Positions 1 through 7,810 of a stretch of DNA of 64,000 nucleotides are shown one piece after another. Under the pieces are notes generated by a model. That model did not search any database and was not told the DNA's origin. It was given only the letters and a program-made list of their open reading frames with translations. Origin of the DNA: Lysinibacillus fusiformis (GTDB lineage Bacteria > Bacillota > Bacilli > Bacillales_A > Planococcaceae); the NCBI RefSeq assembly GCF_016925635.1, contig NZ_CP070490.1, positions 3,726,001 through 3,790,000 on the forward strand. Direction: 5' to 3'. Position 1 is the stretch's first letter. Each line of letters opens with the position of its first letter. A program made the translations under genes and the position numbers.

Positions 1-1560
1 TTGCTACACCTTGGCTTGCATCATCATCAACCAAAAGAGCAGCAGGAGCTTTGGAATATCGCCTGTGACTGCTATATAACAAAGTTTTTAGCAGAGCTAA
101 AATTTGGTCAAGCCCCAAAGGAAATGAGTAATCCACTTTTTGAAGCCTTTAGCTCTGAGGAAAAATTGTATGATAGATTTTTACGCGAAGGTGTACCAAA
201 CGATTTGAAAGGCTATAGTACAATGCCAGGACAAGTGGATTTTGTTATTTCACAAAATAAAACAGGCTATCTTTATCGAGGCAATAGTAATTTCGCCGCG
301 TTATTTGCAGAAGGCTTATCGAAAGCAGTGCAAAGTGCCATCCGGGTAGCAGGTGGGGTAGAAAATACATTAGGAGGCACAACGAGGGTAACACAAGCAC
401 AGCGCGCAAAGGCTTGGTTTATGAGTTCCTATCCCTTATTTGGTGCTTTAGCAGCTGACTTTACAATAATTGAAGATCCACTTATTTGTACAAGAATGGA
501 TATCTCAGTCGCGGCCATTGCAGTGGAAACAAAGGAGATTTACTTGAATACGGCCGTGGGCATGACCGATGAGGAAATGCGGTTTTTACTGGCACACGAA
601 CTACTTCATGCGGGATTAAGCCATGCGACACGCAGACAAGGACGTGATCCCTATTTATGGAATGTTGCTTGTGATTATGTTATCAATGGCTGGCTCATCG
701 ATATGAAAATCGGCGAGATGCCAGCATTTGGCGGGTTATATGATCCAGCATTAAAAGGGCTCTCGGCAGAATCTATTTATGATCGCATTGTTACGGATAT
801 TAGGGTGTATCGCAAATTAAGAACCTTTCGAGGGCAGGGCATAGGAGATATGATCGAAACGAATCCACCAGACTTTTGGGAAGGCAAGGTAGGCGTGGAT
901 TTGGATGCTTTTTATAAAAGGGCATTAAGTCAAGGGTTAAGCTATCATATGACTCAAGAGAGAGGATACTTGCCACAAGGGCTCATTGAGGAAATTCGTA
1001 GCCTAGCACAGCCTCCTATTGCTTGGGATGTGGCATTAGCCAAATGGTTTGATCGGATGTTTCAACCAATAGAGAAAGTGAGAACGTATGCACGCCCAAG
1101 TAGAAGGCAAGCATCGACACCGGATATCGCTCGACCAAGATGGATTCATCAAAGCGGAGAGGAAGATGGGCGCACTTTCGCAGTCCTTATTGATACATCA
1201 GGCTCCATGGATCGCCTCCTACTAGGAAAAGCACTCGGCACAATAGCGAGCTATAGCATCACTAGAGATGTTCCCTTTGTTCGCGTTATATTTTGTGATG
1301 CTGTTGCCTATGACACAGGCTATCTAGCACCTGAAGAACTATTAACGAAAGTGAAAGTAAGAGGTAGAGGCGGCACGGTATTACAGCCTGGTATACAGCT
1401 ACTTGAAGAAGCACAGGATTTTCCCAAGGATGGTCCTATCCTGATTATTACAGATGGTCAATGTGATCGTTTAGCCATTAAAAGAGAGCATGCCTTCGTA
1501 CTACCACAAGGGGCCAAGCTACCATTTGTGCCCAAAGGCGAGGTATTTAGAATGAAATAG
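1..1560 (+). CDS. DUF2201-type putative metallopeptidase with C-terminal VWA-like domain (5' partial)
   Basis: The reading frame is open from the first base, so the true start lies outside the window. A HELLH zinc-peptidase motif sits at residues 199-203 of the visible part, followed by WNVACDYVINGWL. The visible N-terminus (LLHLGLHHH, then WNIACDCYITKFL) matches the same segment, so the protein carries two tandem copies of the module; the HE of the first would lie just left of the window. The C-terminal ~140 residues resemble a VWA domain, with a DTSGS metal-site motif and ITDGQ later. Such proteins usually accompany a MoxR-type AAA ATPase, which would be upstream here. The substrate is unknown. 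Family assignment is fairly sure; activity is inference. Confidence 0.8.
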   Translation: MLHLGLHHHQPKEQQELWNIACDCYITKFLAELKFGQAPKEMSNPLFEAFSSEEKLYDRFLREGVPNDLKGYSTMPGQVDFVISQNKTGYLYRGNSNFAALFAEGLSKAVQSAIRVAGGVENTLGGTTRVTQAQRAKAWFMSSYPLFGALAADFTIIEDPLICTRMDISVAAIAVETKEIYLNTAVGMTDEEMRFLLAHELLHAGLSHATRRQGRDPYLWNVACDYVINGWLIDMKIGEMPAFGGLYDPALKGLSAESIYDRIVTDIRVYRKLRTFRGQGIGDMIETNPPDFWEGKVGVDLDAFYKRALSQGLSYHMTQERGYLPQGLIEEIRSLAQPPIAWDVALAKWFDRMFQPIEKVRTYARPSRRQASTPDIARPRWIHQSGEEDGRTFAVLIDTSGSMDRLLLGKALGTIASYSITRDVPFVRVIFCDAVAYDTGYLAPEELLTKVKVRGRGGTVLQPGIQLLEEAQDFPKDGPILIITDGQCDRLAIKREHAFVLPQGAKLPFVPKGEVFRMK

Positions 1561-1652
1561 CTTCACCTATCTACAAATGTTTGAAATGAATTTTGTTGGT
1601 GAAATATAAAAAGTGAACGCACTTCATGAGCAAATTCTAAAGGAGATGACAG

Positions 1653-2609
1653 ATGATTACATTTGATAATGTCTCAAAACAATATGATAACGACCAAATA
1701 GCTGTCAAAGAACTAAATGTAGAAATTAAAAAGGGTGAATTCTTTGTTATTATCGGTCCTAGTGGATGTGGCAAAACGACTTTATTAAAGATGATTAATC
1801 GATTAATCCCCTTAACAGCAGGCACCATCTGGATTAATGATAAAAGAATTAGCGATTATAATATCCATGAGCTGCGTTGGAGTATCGGCTATGTACTACA
1901 GCAAATCGCCCTTTTTCCACATATGACGATTGAAGAAAACATTGCCATTGTGCCAGAGTTGAAGAAATGGAGTAAAAAGAAAATCCATCAGCGAGTGGAC
2001 GAACTATTAGCGTTGGTGGGGCTAGAGCCTGCAAAATATCGTCAGCGTAAACCAAAGGAATTATCAGGAGGCGAACAGCAAAGGGTTGGCGTTGTTCGAG
2101 CCTTGGCAGCTGATCCAGAGATTATTTTAATGGATGAGCCCTTTAGTGCGCTAGACCCTATCAGTCGCACCAAACTACAGGATGATCTACTAGAGATGCA
2201 GCGTACCATCCAGAAAACCATTGTATTTGTATCTCATGATATGCAGGAAGCGCTGAAATTAGGGGATCGCCTCTGTATTATGAAAGATGGCGAAATTGTT
2301 CAGATAGGCACGCCACAGCAATTGCTGCAAAATCCTGTAAATGATTTTGTCCAACAGTTTATTGGTGGCAAGCAGACAGATCAATGGTTTACGATGCATG
2401 ATGTGCTACAACCAATCGTAGCCACAAACGACTTTGAGGATACGATTCCTGTCGATGCTTCGTTTACGATGCTTCTTGAAAAATTAGCGAAGCATGACTT
2501 GCTGGGTGTCGAAGAGAATGGCAAGCGCATTGGCATGGTGACAAGAGCTTCTATGCTGCGTTATTTAGCAGAGGATTCTAAGAAAAGAGGACATGCACAT
2601 GGTGGCTAA
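1653..2609 (+). CDS. ABC transporter ATP-binding protein, OpuCA/EgtV type
   Basis: A 318-residue ATPase with Walker A GPSGCGKTT, signature LSGGEQQRVGVVRAL and Walker B ILMDEP. After the nucleotide-binding domain (about 1-235) comes one CBS-like segment (about 240-315), as in quaternary-amine importers that sense osmolarity. It starts at ATG after AAAGGAGATGAC. Its end overlaps the next gene, a permease fused to its binding protein, so the two form one importer. This two-gene format occurs both in glycine betaine/carnitine/choline systems (OpuF, BilE) and in the ergothioneine importer EgtUV; the sequence alone does not let me choose. Confidence 0.88.
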   Translation: MITFDNVSKQYDNDQIAVKELNVEIKKGEFFVIIGPSGCGKTTLLKMINRLIPLTAGTIWINDKRISDYNIHELRWSIGYVLQQIALFPHMTIEENIAIVPELKKWSKKKIHQRVDELLALVGLEPAKYRQRKPKELSGGEQQRVGVVRALAADPEIILMDEPFSALDPISRTKLQDDLLEMQRTIQKTIVFVSHDMQEALKLGDRLCIMKDGEIVQIGTPQQLLQNPVNDFVQQFIGGKQTDQWFTMHDVLQPIVATNDFEDTIPVDASFTMLLEKLAKHDLLGVEENGKRIGMVTRASMLRYLAEDSKKRGHAHGG

Positions 2610-4119
2610 TGTGGTGGATGTATTTCAGGAACGGAAGGCACAGCTACTAGCGGCATTGCTAGAGCATATCCAAATCTCTTTTATTGCGCTATTTTTTGCT
2701 GTCCTCATCGCCATTCCTCTAGGTATCTATTTAACCAATAAAAAGAAAATAGCAGAAAGCATTATTGGGGTCAGTGCGGTGCTGCAAACAATTCCTTCCT
2801 TAGCGTTGCTCGGCTTATTGATTCCTTTATTCGGTATTGGGAAAGTTCCCGCTATTATTGCGTTAGTCGTCTATGCGCTGTTGCCTATTCTACGAAACAC
2901 CTACACGGGGATTAATGAAGTCGATCCATCATTGAAGGAAGCGGCATTAGCGATGGGGATGAATCGATCAAAGCGTTTAGTAAAGGTTGAGCTACCACTC
3001 GCTATGCCTGTTATGATGGCTGGTATTCGCACAGCAATGGTGCTGATTGTGGGGACTGCAACATTAGCGGCTTTAATTGGTGCAGGAGGTTTAGGGGATA
3101 TCATTTTACTTGGGATTGACCGAAATAACACAGCCCTCATTCTTATAGGAGCCATTCCCGCCGCTATTTTAGCCCTGATTTTTGATGTGGCGCTCAAAAA
3201 ATTAGAAACCCTGTCCTTTAAAAAAACAATGACGACTTTGAGTGCCATTAGTTTAGCGGCACTCGTAATGATTTTCTTCCCGCTACTAAGCAGTAAACAG
3301 CAAGATGAAATTGTCATTGCAGGAAAGCTTGGTGCGGAGCCTGAGATTCTTATCAATATGTATAAATTATTGATTGAGCAGGAGACAGATTTAACGGTGC
3401 AATTAAAGCCAGGGCTTGGTAAAACCTCATTTGTTTTCAATGCGTTAAAATCGGGCAGTATTGATATTTATCCTGAATTTACAGGCACAGCCATTTCGGA
3501 ATTTTTAAAGGAAGAAGCGATTAATCATAACCAAGAGGACGTCTATCGTCAGGCAAAAGAGGGGATGCAGGAGCAATTCGATATGGTCATGCTTAGTCCC
3601 ATGAGCTATAACAATACGTATGCACTCGCTGTATCACAGGAGCTAGCTGAGAGCTATCAACTGCAAAAAATCTCTGACCTTAAGCCGATAGAGCAGAAGG
3701 TGAAAGCAGGCTTTACATTAGAATTTAATGACCGTGAGGATGGCTATGTGGGCATTCAAAAACGATATGGGATTGCCTTTACAACGCTTGCAACGATGGA
3801 GCCAAAGCTTCGCTATCAGGCGATACAATCAGGTGATATTAATTTGCTCGATGCTTATTCAACGGATAGTGAAATTCGTCAATACAAGCTACGCGTATTG
3901 GAGGACGACCAAGCATTGTTTCCACCATACCAAGGAGCGCCTTTACTAAGGAAAGAAACGCTGACTGACTATCCAGAGATTGGAAAAGCATTAAATCAAC
4001 TAGCTGATCGCATTACAGATGATGAAATGCGAGAAATGAATTATCAAGTGAATGTAGAAGGAAAGCTTGCAGCAGAAGTAGCAAAAGAATATTTAGTAAA
4101 GGTAGAATTACTAAAATAA
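2599..4119 (+). CDS. ABC permease fused to substrate-binding domain (OpuF/EgtU type)
   Basis: Residues ~15-215 form a multi-span permease with the EAALAMGMNRSKRLVKVELPLAMP coupling loop typical of the family (shown in part: EAALAMG). Residues ~235-505 form an OpuAC-like solute-binding domain beginning IVIAGKLGAEPEIL. The binding domain is thus tethered to the membrane at the outer face. I prefer the ATG at 2599 because it lies 9 nt after AAAAGAGG; an in-frame ATG at 2593 is too close. It overlaps the ATPase gene by about 11 bases and is followed directly by a terminator. The substrate is probably a trimethylated amine such as betaine, choline or ergothioneine. Confidence 0.87.
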   Translation: MVANVVDVFQERKAQLLAALLEHIQISFIALFFAVLIAIPLGIYLTNKKKIAESIIGVSAVLQTIPSLALLGLLIPLFGIGKVPAIIALVVYALLPILRNTYTGINEVDPSLKEAALAMGMNRSKRLVKVELPLAMPVMMAGIRTAMVLIVGTATLAALIGAGGLGDIILLGIDRNNTALILIGAIPAAILALIFDVALKKLETLSFKKTMTTLSAISLAALVMIFFPLLSSKQQDEIVIAGKLGAEPEILINMYKLLIEQETDLTVQLKPGLGKTSFVFNALKSGSIDIYPEFTGTAISEFLKEEAINHNQEDVYRQAKEGMQEQFDMVMLSPMSYNNTYALAVSQELAESYQLQKISDLKPIEQKVKAGFTLEFNDREDGYVGIQKRYGIAFTTLATMEPKLRYQAIQSGDINLLDAYSTDSEIRQYKLRVLEDDQALFPPYQGAPLLRKETLTDYPEIGKALNQLADRITDDEMREMNYQVNVEGKLAAEVAKEYLVKVELLK

Positions 4120-4120
4120 G

Positions 4121-4147
4121 CCCTCTAGCTGTAGAGGGTTTATTTTT
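4121..4147 (+). terminator. Rho-independent terminator
   Basis: Stem CCCTCTA/TAGAGGG with a 4-nt loop followed by TTTATTTTT, directly after the transporter operon. Confidence 0.9.
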
Positions 4148-4211
4148 ATCAATAATTTATTAATGATAAACGTTAAAAAATTATTGATAGGAATAAAAAG
4201 GGATGTATAAT
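4147..4211 (+). promoter_or_regulatory. Promoter with 12-bp inverted repeat upstream of the DUF2975/HTH pair
   Basis: TTGATA (4184-4189) and TATAAT (4206-4211) are spaced 16 nt, a sigma-A-type promoter. TATCAATAATTT (4147-4158) is an exact inverted copy of AAATTATTGATA (4178-4189), and the second arm covers the -35 box. This could be the operator of the small HTH regulator encoded downstream. Confidence 0.6.
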
Positions 4212-4237
4212 AGAAAGAAGGGAGGGAGATGTTGACA

Positions 4238-4876
4238 ATGGGGCAAACAATTCAAAGTAAAGAATTTCGATGGATGACAAAGGGGCTTCGTACCGTTTTT
4301 ACCATCATCATGGTGATGATGATTTTTGCCTTGACGATGCTTGCGATTTTTATGGTAGGGGCAATGGTAGTATCAGAGCAACAAGTGAATCATTTATTAG
4401 CAAAGGGGAGTGTGACAGCTGCCGTTCAGTTAGAAGGATTGGAAATGAAGCTGGCAGACCATGTGACAAGGGACATTCACTATTCAAAAAAAGATGTCGT
4501 GACCTTCCTCTTTACTGCTACAATATACATAGCTATTTTATTAATTATGATTGTACAAGTAAGGAATATTTTAAGTAATTTATCCAAAGGGATTATATTT
4601 TCACTTGCTAATAGTAAAAAAATGGAGAGAATTGCCTACTGTGTGATGGTATTGAGCTTGACAGTGAATGCATTTCGTACATATACCGTCTATCTAATCA
4701 TGCAACAATTCCAACTGGAGTCCCGATTTGTAGAGTCGGGTTTGATTAAGGGGATTAGCTATCATTTTACAGGCATTCATTGGACTCTATTACTATGTGG
4801 TGTGGTGATTTGGACCATTGCACGTATTTTCCGATACGGTGCATTTCTCCAGGATGAATATGATGCAACAGCTTAG
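4238..4876 (+). CDS. DUF2975 family membrane protein
   Basis: About 212 residues with four predicted membrane segments (roughly 15-40, 85-110, 130-150, 180-200) separated by short polar loops. It fits the DUF2975 family, whose members are almost always followed by a small Xre-type regulator, as here (11-nt gap). An AAGGGAGGGAG ribosome site lies just upstream; ATG 4238 (MGQTIQS) has the better spacing, while ATG 4229 and TTG 4232 are alternatives. Function unknown; a sensor or modulator of the partner HTH protein is a guess from context. Confidence 0.75.
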   Translation: MGQTIQSKEFRWMTKGLRTVFTIIMVMMIFALTMLAIFMVGAMVVSEQQVNHLLAKGSVTAAVQLEGLEMKLADHVTRDIHYSKKDVVTFLFTATIYIAILLIMIVQVRNILSNLSKGIIFSLANSKKMERIAYCVMVLSLTVNAFRTYTVYLIMQQFQLESRFVESGLIKGISYHFTGIHWTLLLCGVVIWTIARIFRYGAFLQDEYDATA

Positions 4877-4887
4877 GAAGTGAGAAC

Positions 4888-5106
4888 ATGACTATAATTA
4901 TTCGTTTAGATCGCATGCTAGCGGATCGTAAAATGCAGCTGAGTGAACTTGCAGAGAAGGTTGATGTCTCAATTGTCAATCTCTCTAATTTAAAAACGGG
5001 CAAGGTAAGAGCCGTACGTTTTTCTACATTAAATGCCATTTGTAAAGCTTTGGGCTGCCAGCCAGGAGACATCTTGGAATATGTAGAGGAAGAAGATCAC
5101 ATCTAG
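4888..5106 (+). CDS. Small Cro/CI (YozG-like) HTH transcriptional regulator
   Basis: A 72-residue protein that is essentially one helix-turn-helix domain: MLADRKMQLSELAEKVDVS, then NLSNLKTGK and a second helix pair FSTLNAICKALGCQPGDIL. It matches the small regulators paired with DUF2975 proteins in Bacillales. Preceded by GGAAGTGAG and 11 nt from the upstream gene, so co-transcribed. Likely autoregulates through the inverted repeat at the operon promoter (inference). Confidence 0.85.
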   Translation: MTIIIRLDRMLADRKMQLSELAEKVDVSIVNLSNLKTGKVRAVRFSTLNAICKALGCQPGDILEYVEEEDHI

Positions 5107-5131
5107 AAGCAAAGCAGAAAGGATTTTATGA

Positions 5132-5455
5132 ATGACGGCTTTTAGTTTTTTAATGCTCGCTATTATAGCAGAGGTTTTTGCCAGTTCTATGCTCAAGCGT
5201 ACGGAAGGCTTCACACGAATAGGGCCATCAATCGGTGTGGTAGTTGGCTATGGGACGGCATTTTATTATTTAGCCTTAACATTAAAAGTAATTCCTATTG
5301 GCACAGCCTATGCAATATGGGCAGGTTTAGGGACAGCGTTAACCGCAATTGTAGGTGTTGTCCTCTATAAGGAACGATTTAATCGCAAGAAGGTATTAGG
5401 GATTCTGTGCATTATTATGGGTGTTGTGGTACTCAATCTTGCGGGTGGTCATTAG
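5132..5455 (+). CDS. SMR family multidrug efflux subunit 1
   Basis: A 107-residue, four-helix small multidrug resistance protein. The conserved membrane glutamate is present in IIAEVFASSMLKRTEGF (compare EmrE Glu14), and the GTAYAIWAGLGTALTAIVG motif is typical. It forms a pair with the next gene, so the transporter is probably an obligate heterodimer of the EbrAB/YkkCD type exporting cationic compounds by proton exchange. The RBS AGAAAGGA precedes ATG. No guanidine (ykkC) riboswitch is visible upstream; expression probably comes from the DUF2975 promoter. Confidence 0.9.
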   Translation: MTAFSFLMLAIIAEVFASSMLKRTEGFTRIGPSIGVVVGYGTAFYYLALTLKVIPIGTAYAIWAGLGTALTAIVGVVLYKERFNRKKVLGILCIIMGVVVLNLAGGH

Positions 5456-5469
5456 GAGGCTGAACAGCA

Positions 5470-5811
5470 GTGAAAGGCTATTTATTTTTAACACTATCGA
5501 TTATAAGCGAGGTCTTGGCAACAACCATGCTGAAATTCTCAGACGGTTTTACTGTACTAGCTCCATCACTGGCGGTCGCAATTGGCTATGGTATTTCGTT
5601 TTATAGCTTATCGCTCTGCTTAAAAACCATGCCCTTAAGCTTAGCCTATGCTATCTGGTCAGGTGTCGGCACAGCTTTAACCGTTCTGGTAGGCATTGTC
5701 ATTTGGCACGATATGTTTACTGTTTATTCTGCGATCGGCATAGCCCTCATTATTGGAGGCGTTATCTTGTTGAATCAGGGGGATAAGGGTGGAGAAGAAT
5801 TGGAATCGTGA
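5470..5811 (+). CDS. SMR family multidrug efflux subunit 2
   Basis: A 113-residue partner of the preceding protein, starting at GTG after AGGAGG. It keeps the membrane glutamate (IISEVLATTMLKFSDGF) and LAYAIWSGVGTALTVLVG. The last codons (EELES and stop) and the following bases match the end of the repeat unit of the adjoining GGATAG array, so the array begins inside the 3' end of this gene and may have replaced the original C-terminus. Confidence 0.9.
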   Translation: MKGYLFLTLSIISEVLATTMLKFSDGFTVLAPSLAVAIGYGISFYSLSLCLKTMPLSLAYAIWSGVGTALTVLVGIVIWHDMFTVYSAIGIALIIGGVILLNQGDKGGEELES

Positions 5812-6420
5812 GTGTAGGCGGATAGAAATGAGAATGTAGCGGATAGCAGGTCTAAATTGAAGGATAGCTTCGCAAAAGAGTCAGAATCAAGAGGATAAGC
5901 GGATAGAAATGAAAAAGTAGCGGATAGCGTGTCTAAATTGAAGGATAGGATTAGCAAAGTGGTGGATAGCTTCGCAAAAGAGTCGGAATCATGAGGATAA
6001 GCGGATAGAGATGCGAAAGTAGCGGATAGCGTGTCTAAATTGAAGGATAGGATTAGCAAAGTGGTGGATAGCTTCGCAAAAGAGTTGGAATCAAGAGGAT
6101 AAGCGGATAGAGATGCGAAAGTAGCGGATAGCGTGTCTAAATTGAAGGATAGAAATAGCAAAGTGGTGGATAGCTTCGCAAAAGAGTTGGAATCAAGAGG
6201 ATAAGCGGATAGAGATGCGAAAGTAGCGGATAGCGTGTCTAAATTGAAGGATAGAAATAGTAAAGTGGTGGATAGCTTTGCAAAAGAGTTGGAATCATGA
6301 GGATAGGCGGATAGAGATGCGAAAGTAGCGGATAGCGTGTCTAAATTGAAGGATAGAAATAGCAGATCAACGGTTAGCAGGCCAGATTCAACGGATAGCA
6401 CTGCCAAAACCGAGGCTTAG
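5797..6420 (+). repeat. GGATAG repeat array A (102-bp higher-order units)
   Basis: GCGGATAG starts units at 5899, 6001, 6103, 6205 and 6307, exactly 102 bp apart, with a shorter 81-bp unit from 5818 and a decayed end. Each unit comprises four 21-nt subunits of the form GNGGATAG plus a variable stretch ending AAAGTR, plus an 18-nt TTGGAATCAAGAGGATAA-like piece. Because 102 is divisible by three, the reverse strand stays open for 210 codons; I regard that as a by-product. No coding gene is supported in this 650-base stretch. Confidence 0.95.
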
Positions 6421-6471
6421 CTCACTGCAATCAACCGATGAAAACGCAAAGCATGGAATGGAGAGAATTTG

Positions 6472-7131
6472 ATGATAAAAGCTCTAATTTTTGATTTTGA
6501 CGGTACAATTATTGATACAGAAACGGCGTGGTATAACGTTTTTAGAGATGCCTATGCACAATGTGGTGTTGACTTATCGTTGGCAACCTATGCTAAGTGC
6601 CTTGGTACTAATCTTCAAACTTTTAATCCCTATACATATCTTGTTACACATCATCAAATACAATTGGATGTGGAGGCATTTCAAACATCCATTCAGCAAC
6701 GCCATGCACAATGGATGGAAACGGGAACGCTTAGACCTGGTATTTTAACGTTGCTACAGCAGGCAAAGGAAGCGGGTTTACAAATTGGTCTTGCTAGTAG
6801 CTCAAGTCGTCAATGGATTGATCTATATGTCGATAAACTGGGTATCCGACATTACTTTGATTGCTTTTGTACCGCTGACACTGTGACAAATGTTAAGCCT
6901 GATCCGGAGCTTTACTTGCAGGCGCTTGAACAATTGGGTGTAGAGGCTAATGAAGCTATTGCAATTGAGGATTCACCGAATGGCGCACAAGCCGCAGTAG
7001 CAGCAGGGCTTTATACAGTGGTCATGCCGAACGAGATTACCAAGCAATTACCGTTCAATACAAAACACAACACAGTGGATACATTAGAACATTGTACTAT
7101 ACAGGATTTCCTAGCATGCTTTTCAAAATAA
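6472..7131 (+). CDS. HAD superfamily hydrolase, beta-phosphoglucomutase/YhcW-like
   Basis: A ~219-residue HAD phosphatase. Motif I is FDFDGTIIDTE, motif II ASSSSR, and motifs III/IV lie in VKPDPELY and IEDSPNGAQAA, with a cap domain between about 15 and 85. This matches the YhcW/phosphoglucomutase-like subgroup, where the DxD start acts as nucleophile on small phosphate esters. The ATG at 6472 lies after TGGAGAG; a TTG directly before is in frame. It stands alone between array A and a terminator. Substrate cannot be assigned. Confidence 0.85.
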   Translation: MIKALIFDFDGTIIDTETAWYNVFRDAYAQCGVDLSLATYAKCLGTNLQTFNPYTYLVTHHQIQLDVEAFQTSIQQRHAQWMETGTLRPGILTLLQQAKEAGLQIGLASSSSRQWIDLYVDKLGIRHYFDCFCTADTVTNVKPDPELYLQALEQLGVEANEAIAIEDSPNGAQAAVAAGLYTVVMPNEITKQLPFNTKHNTVDTLEHCTIQDFLACFSK

Positions 7132-7138
7132 ACTAATG

Positions 7139-7176
7139 GCAAAAGCCTCCCCATTCAATGGTGGAGGTTTTTTTAG
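7139..7176 (+). terminator. Rho-independent terminator after the HAD gene
   Basis: Inverted repeat around CCTCCCCATT...GGTGGAGG followed by TTTTTTT. Confidence 0.85.
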
Positions 7177-7281
7177 TTTCTTTGTGAAGAAGTCGCCATA
7201 TTTTTTGTCGCAACATATGATAACGAGAGGGCAACTTACACGGATCAAATCGCATATTCAAACTAGAGAGGGGGCTACGAA

Positions 7282-7713
7282 TTGAATAGTGATAAGAAAA
7301 AAAATCACTTTTTATGTGAGGCTTTAAGTGATTTGAAGGATCTTCAGGATATCATGATGAATTTTCATTCTAAATATTTTGGTCAGCTACTTATTAAAAT
7401 TGTCGGGAGTGATACGATTCCATTTTTTCTAATTACCCATAGTGGTGCGCATTTAAGCTTATTGGATACAGTGAAACAGTTTGAGACAGAGTTTTTCCGC
7501 ATTGAGGCTGTTGATAGAGAGCGTTGCCGTGGCACAGTGTCGTTGTTGCGTGCTTTTGATTATGAAGGAAACGATACAAATTCGATTGCAGATGTGGTGA
7601 GGTTAGAAAAAACAAGTATAGAAAAATCCATTGAACTCAGTGGGATATCGGCCATTCAGCTCTTAAAGCCAGACATGTTGAAGGGGAAATTTATCATAGA
7701 GCCGAAATGGTAG
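7282..7713 (+). CDS. CotY/CotZ (ExsY)-family spore coat-like protein, cysteine-poor
   Basis: The 143-residue protein follows the CotY/CotZ pattern: DTIPFFLIT, then ETEFFRIEAVD, C-R-GTVSLLRAFD, and a C-terminal IELSGISAIQLLKP. Coat members are normally rich in cysteine and form disulfide-bonded shells; here only two cysteines remain (near residues 12 and 77), so packing would have to work differently. It starts at TTG 9 nt after GAGAGGGGG. A CATATGATA at 7214-7222 fits a sigma-K -10 box but I find no convincing -35, so mother-cell control is only a suggestion. It lies just upstream of a YheC/D coat-type ligase. Confidence 0.72.
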   Translation: MNSDKKKNHFLCEALSDLKDLQDIMMNFHSKYFGQLLIKIVGSDTIPFFLITHSGAHLSLLDTVKQFETEFFRIEAVDRERCRGTVSLLRAFDYEGNDTNSIADVVRLEKTSIEKSIELSGISAIQLLKPDMLKGKFIIEPKW

Positions 7714-7810
7714 TGCCATATTAAACTACTAAAGCTAGAGCATCTGTCTATATGCAAGGGATACAAAGTGAATGTAATAGAGAGAGAATCTAATGAAAGG
7801 AAGTTTAGCT

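Noticed and set aside
5107-5131. Guanidine (ykkC) riboswitch upstream of the SMR pair
   Set aside because: Only 25 bases separate the SMR genes from the HTH gene and no conserved aptamer blocks are present.
5775-6407. 210-codon minus-strand open frame over array A
   Set aside because: It exists because the 102-bp unit is a multiple of three. No RBS, hydrophobic low-complexity repeat product, and similar frames in arrays B and C are not maintained.
7214-7222. Sigma-K promoter upstream of the CotZ-like gene
   Set aside because: CATATGATA fits the -10 box, but no AC-type -35 is found at the right distance, so it is only mentioned, not listed as a feature.
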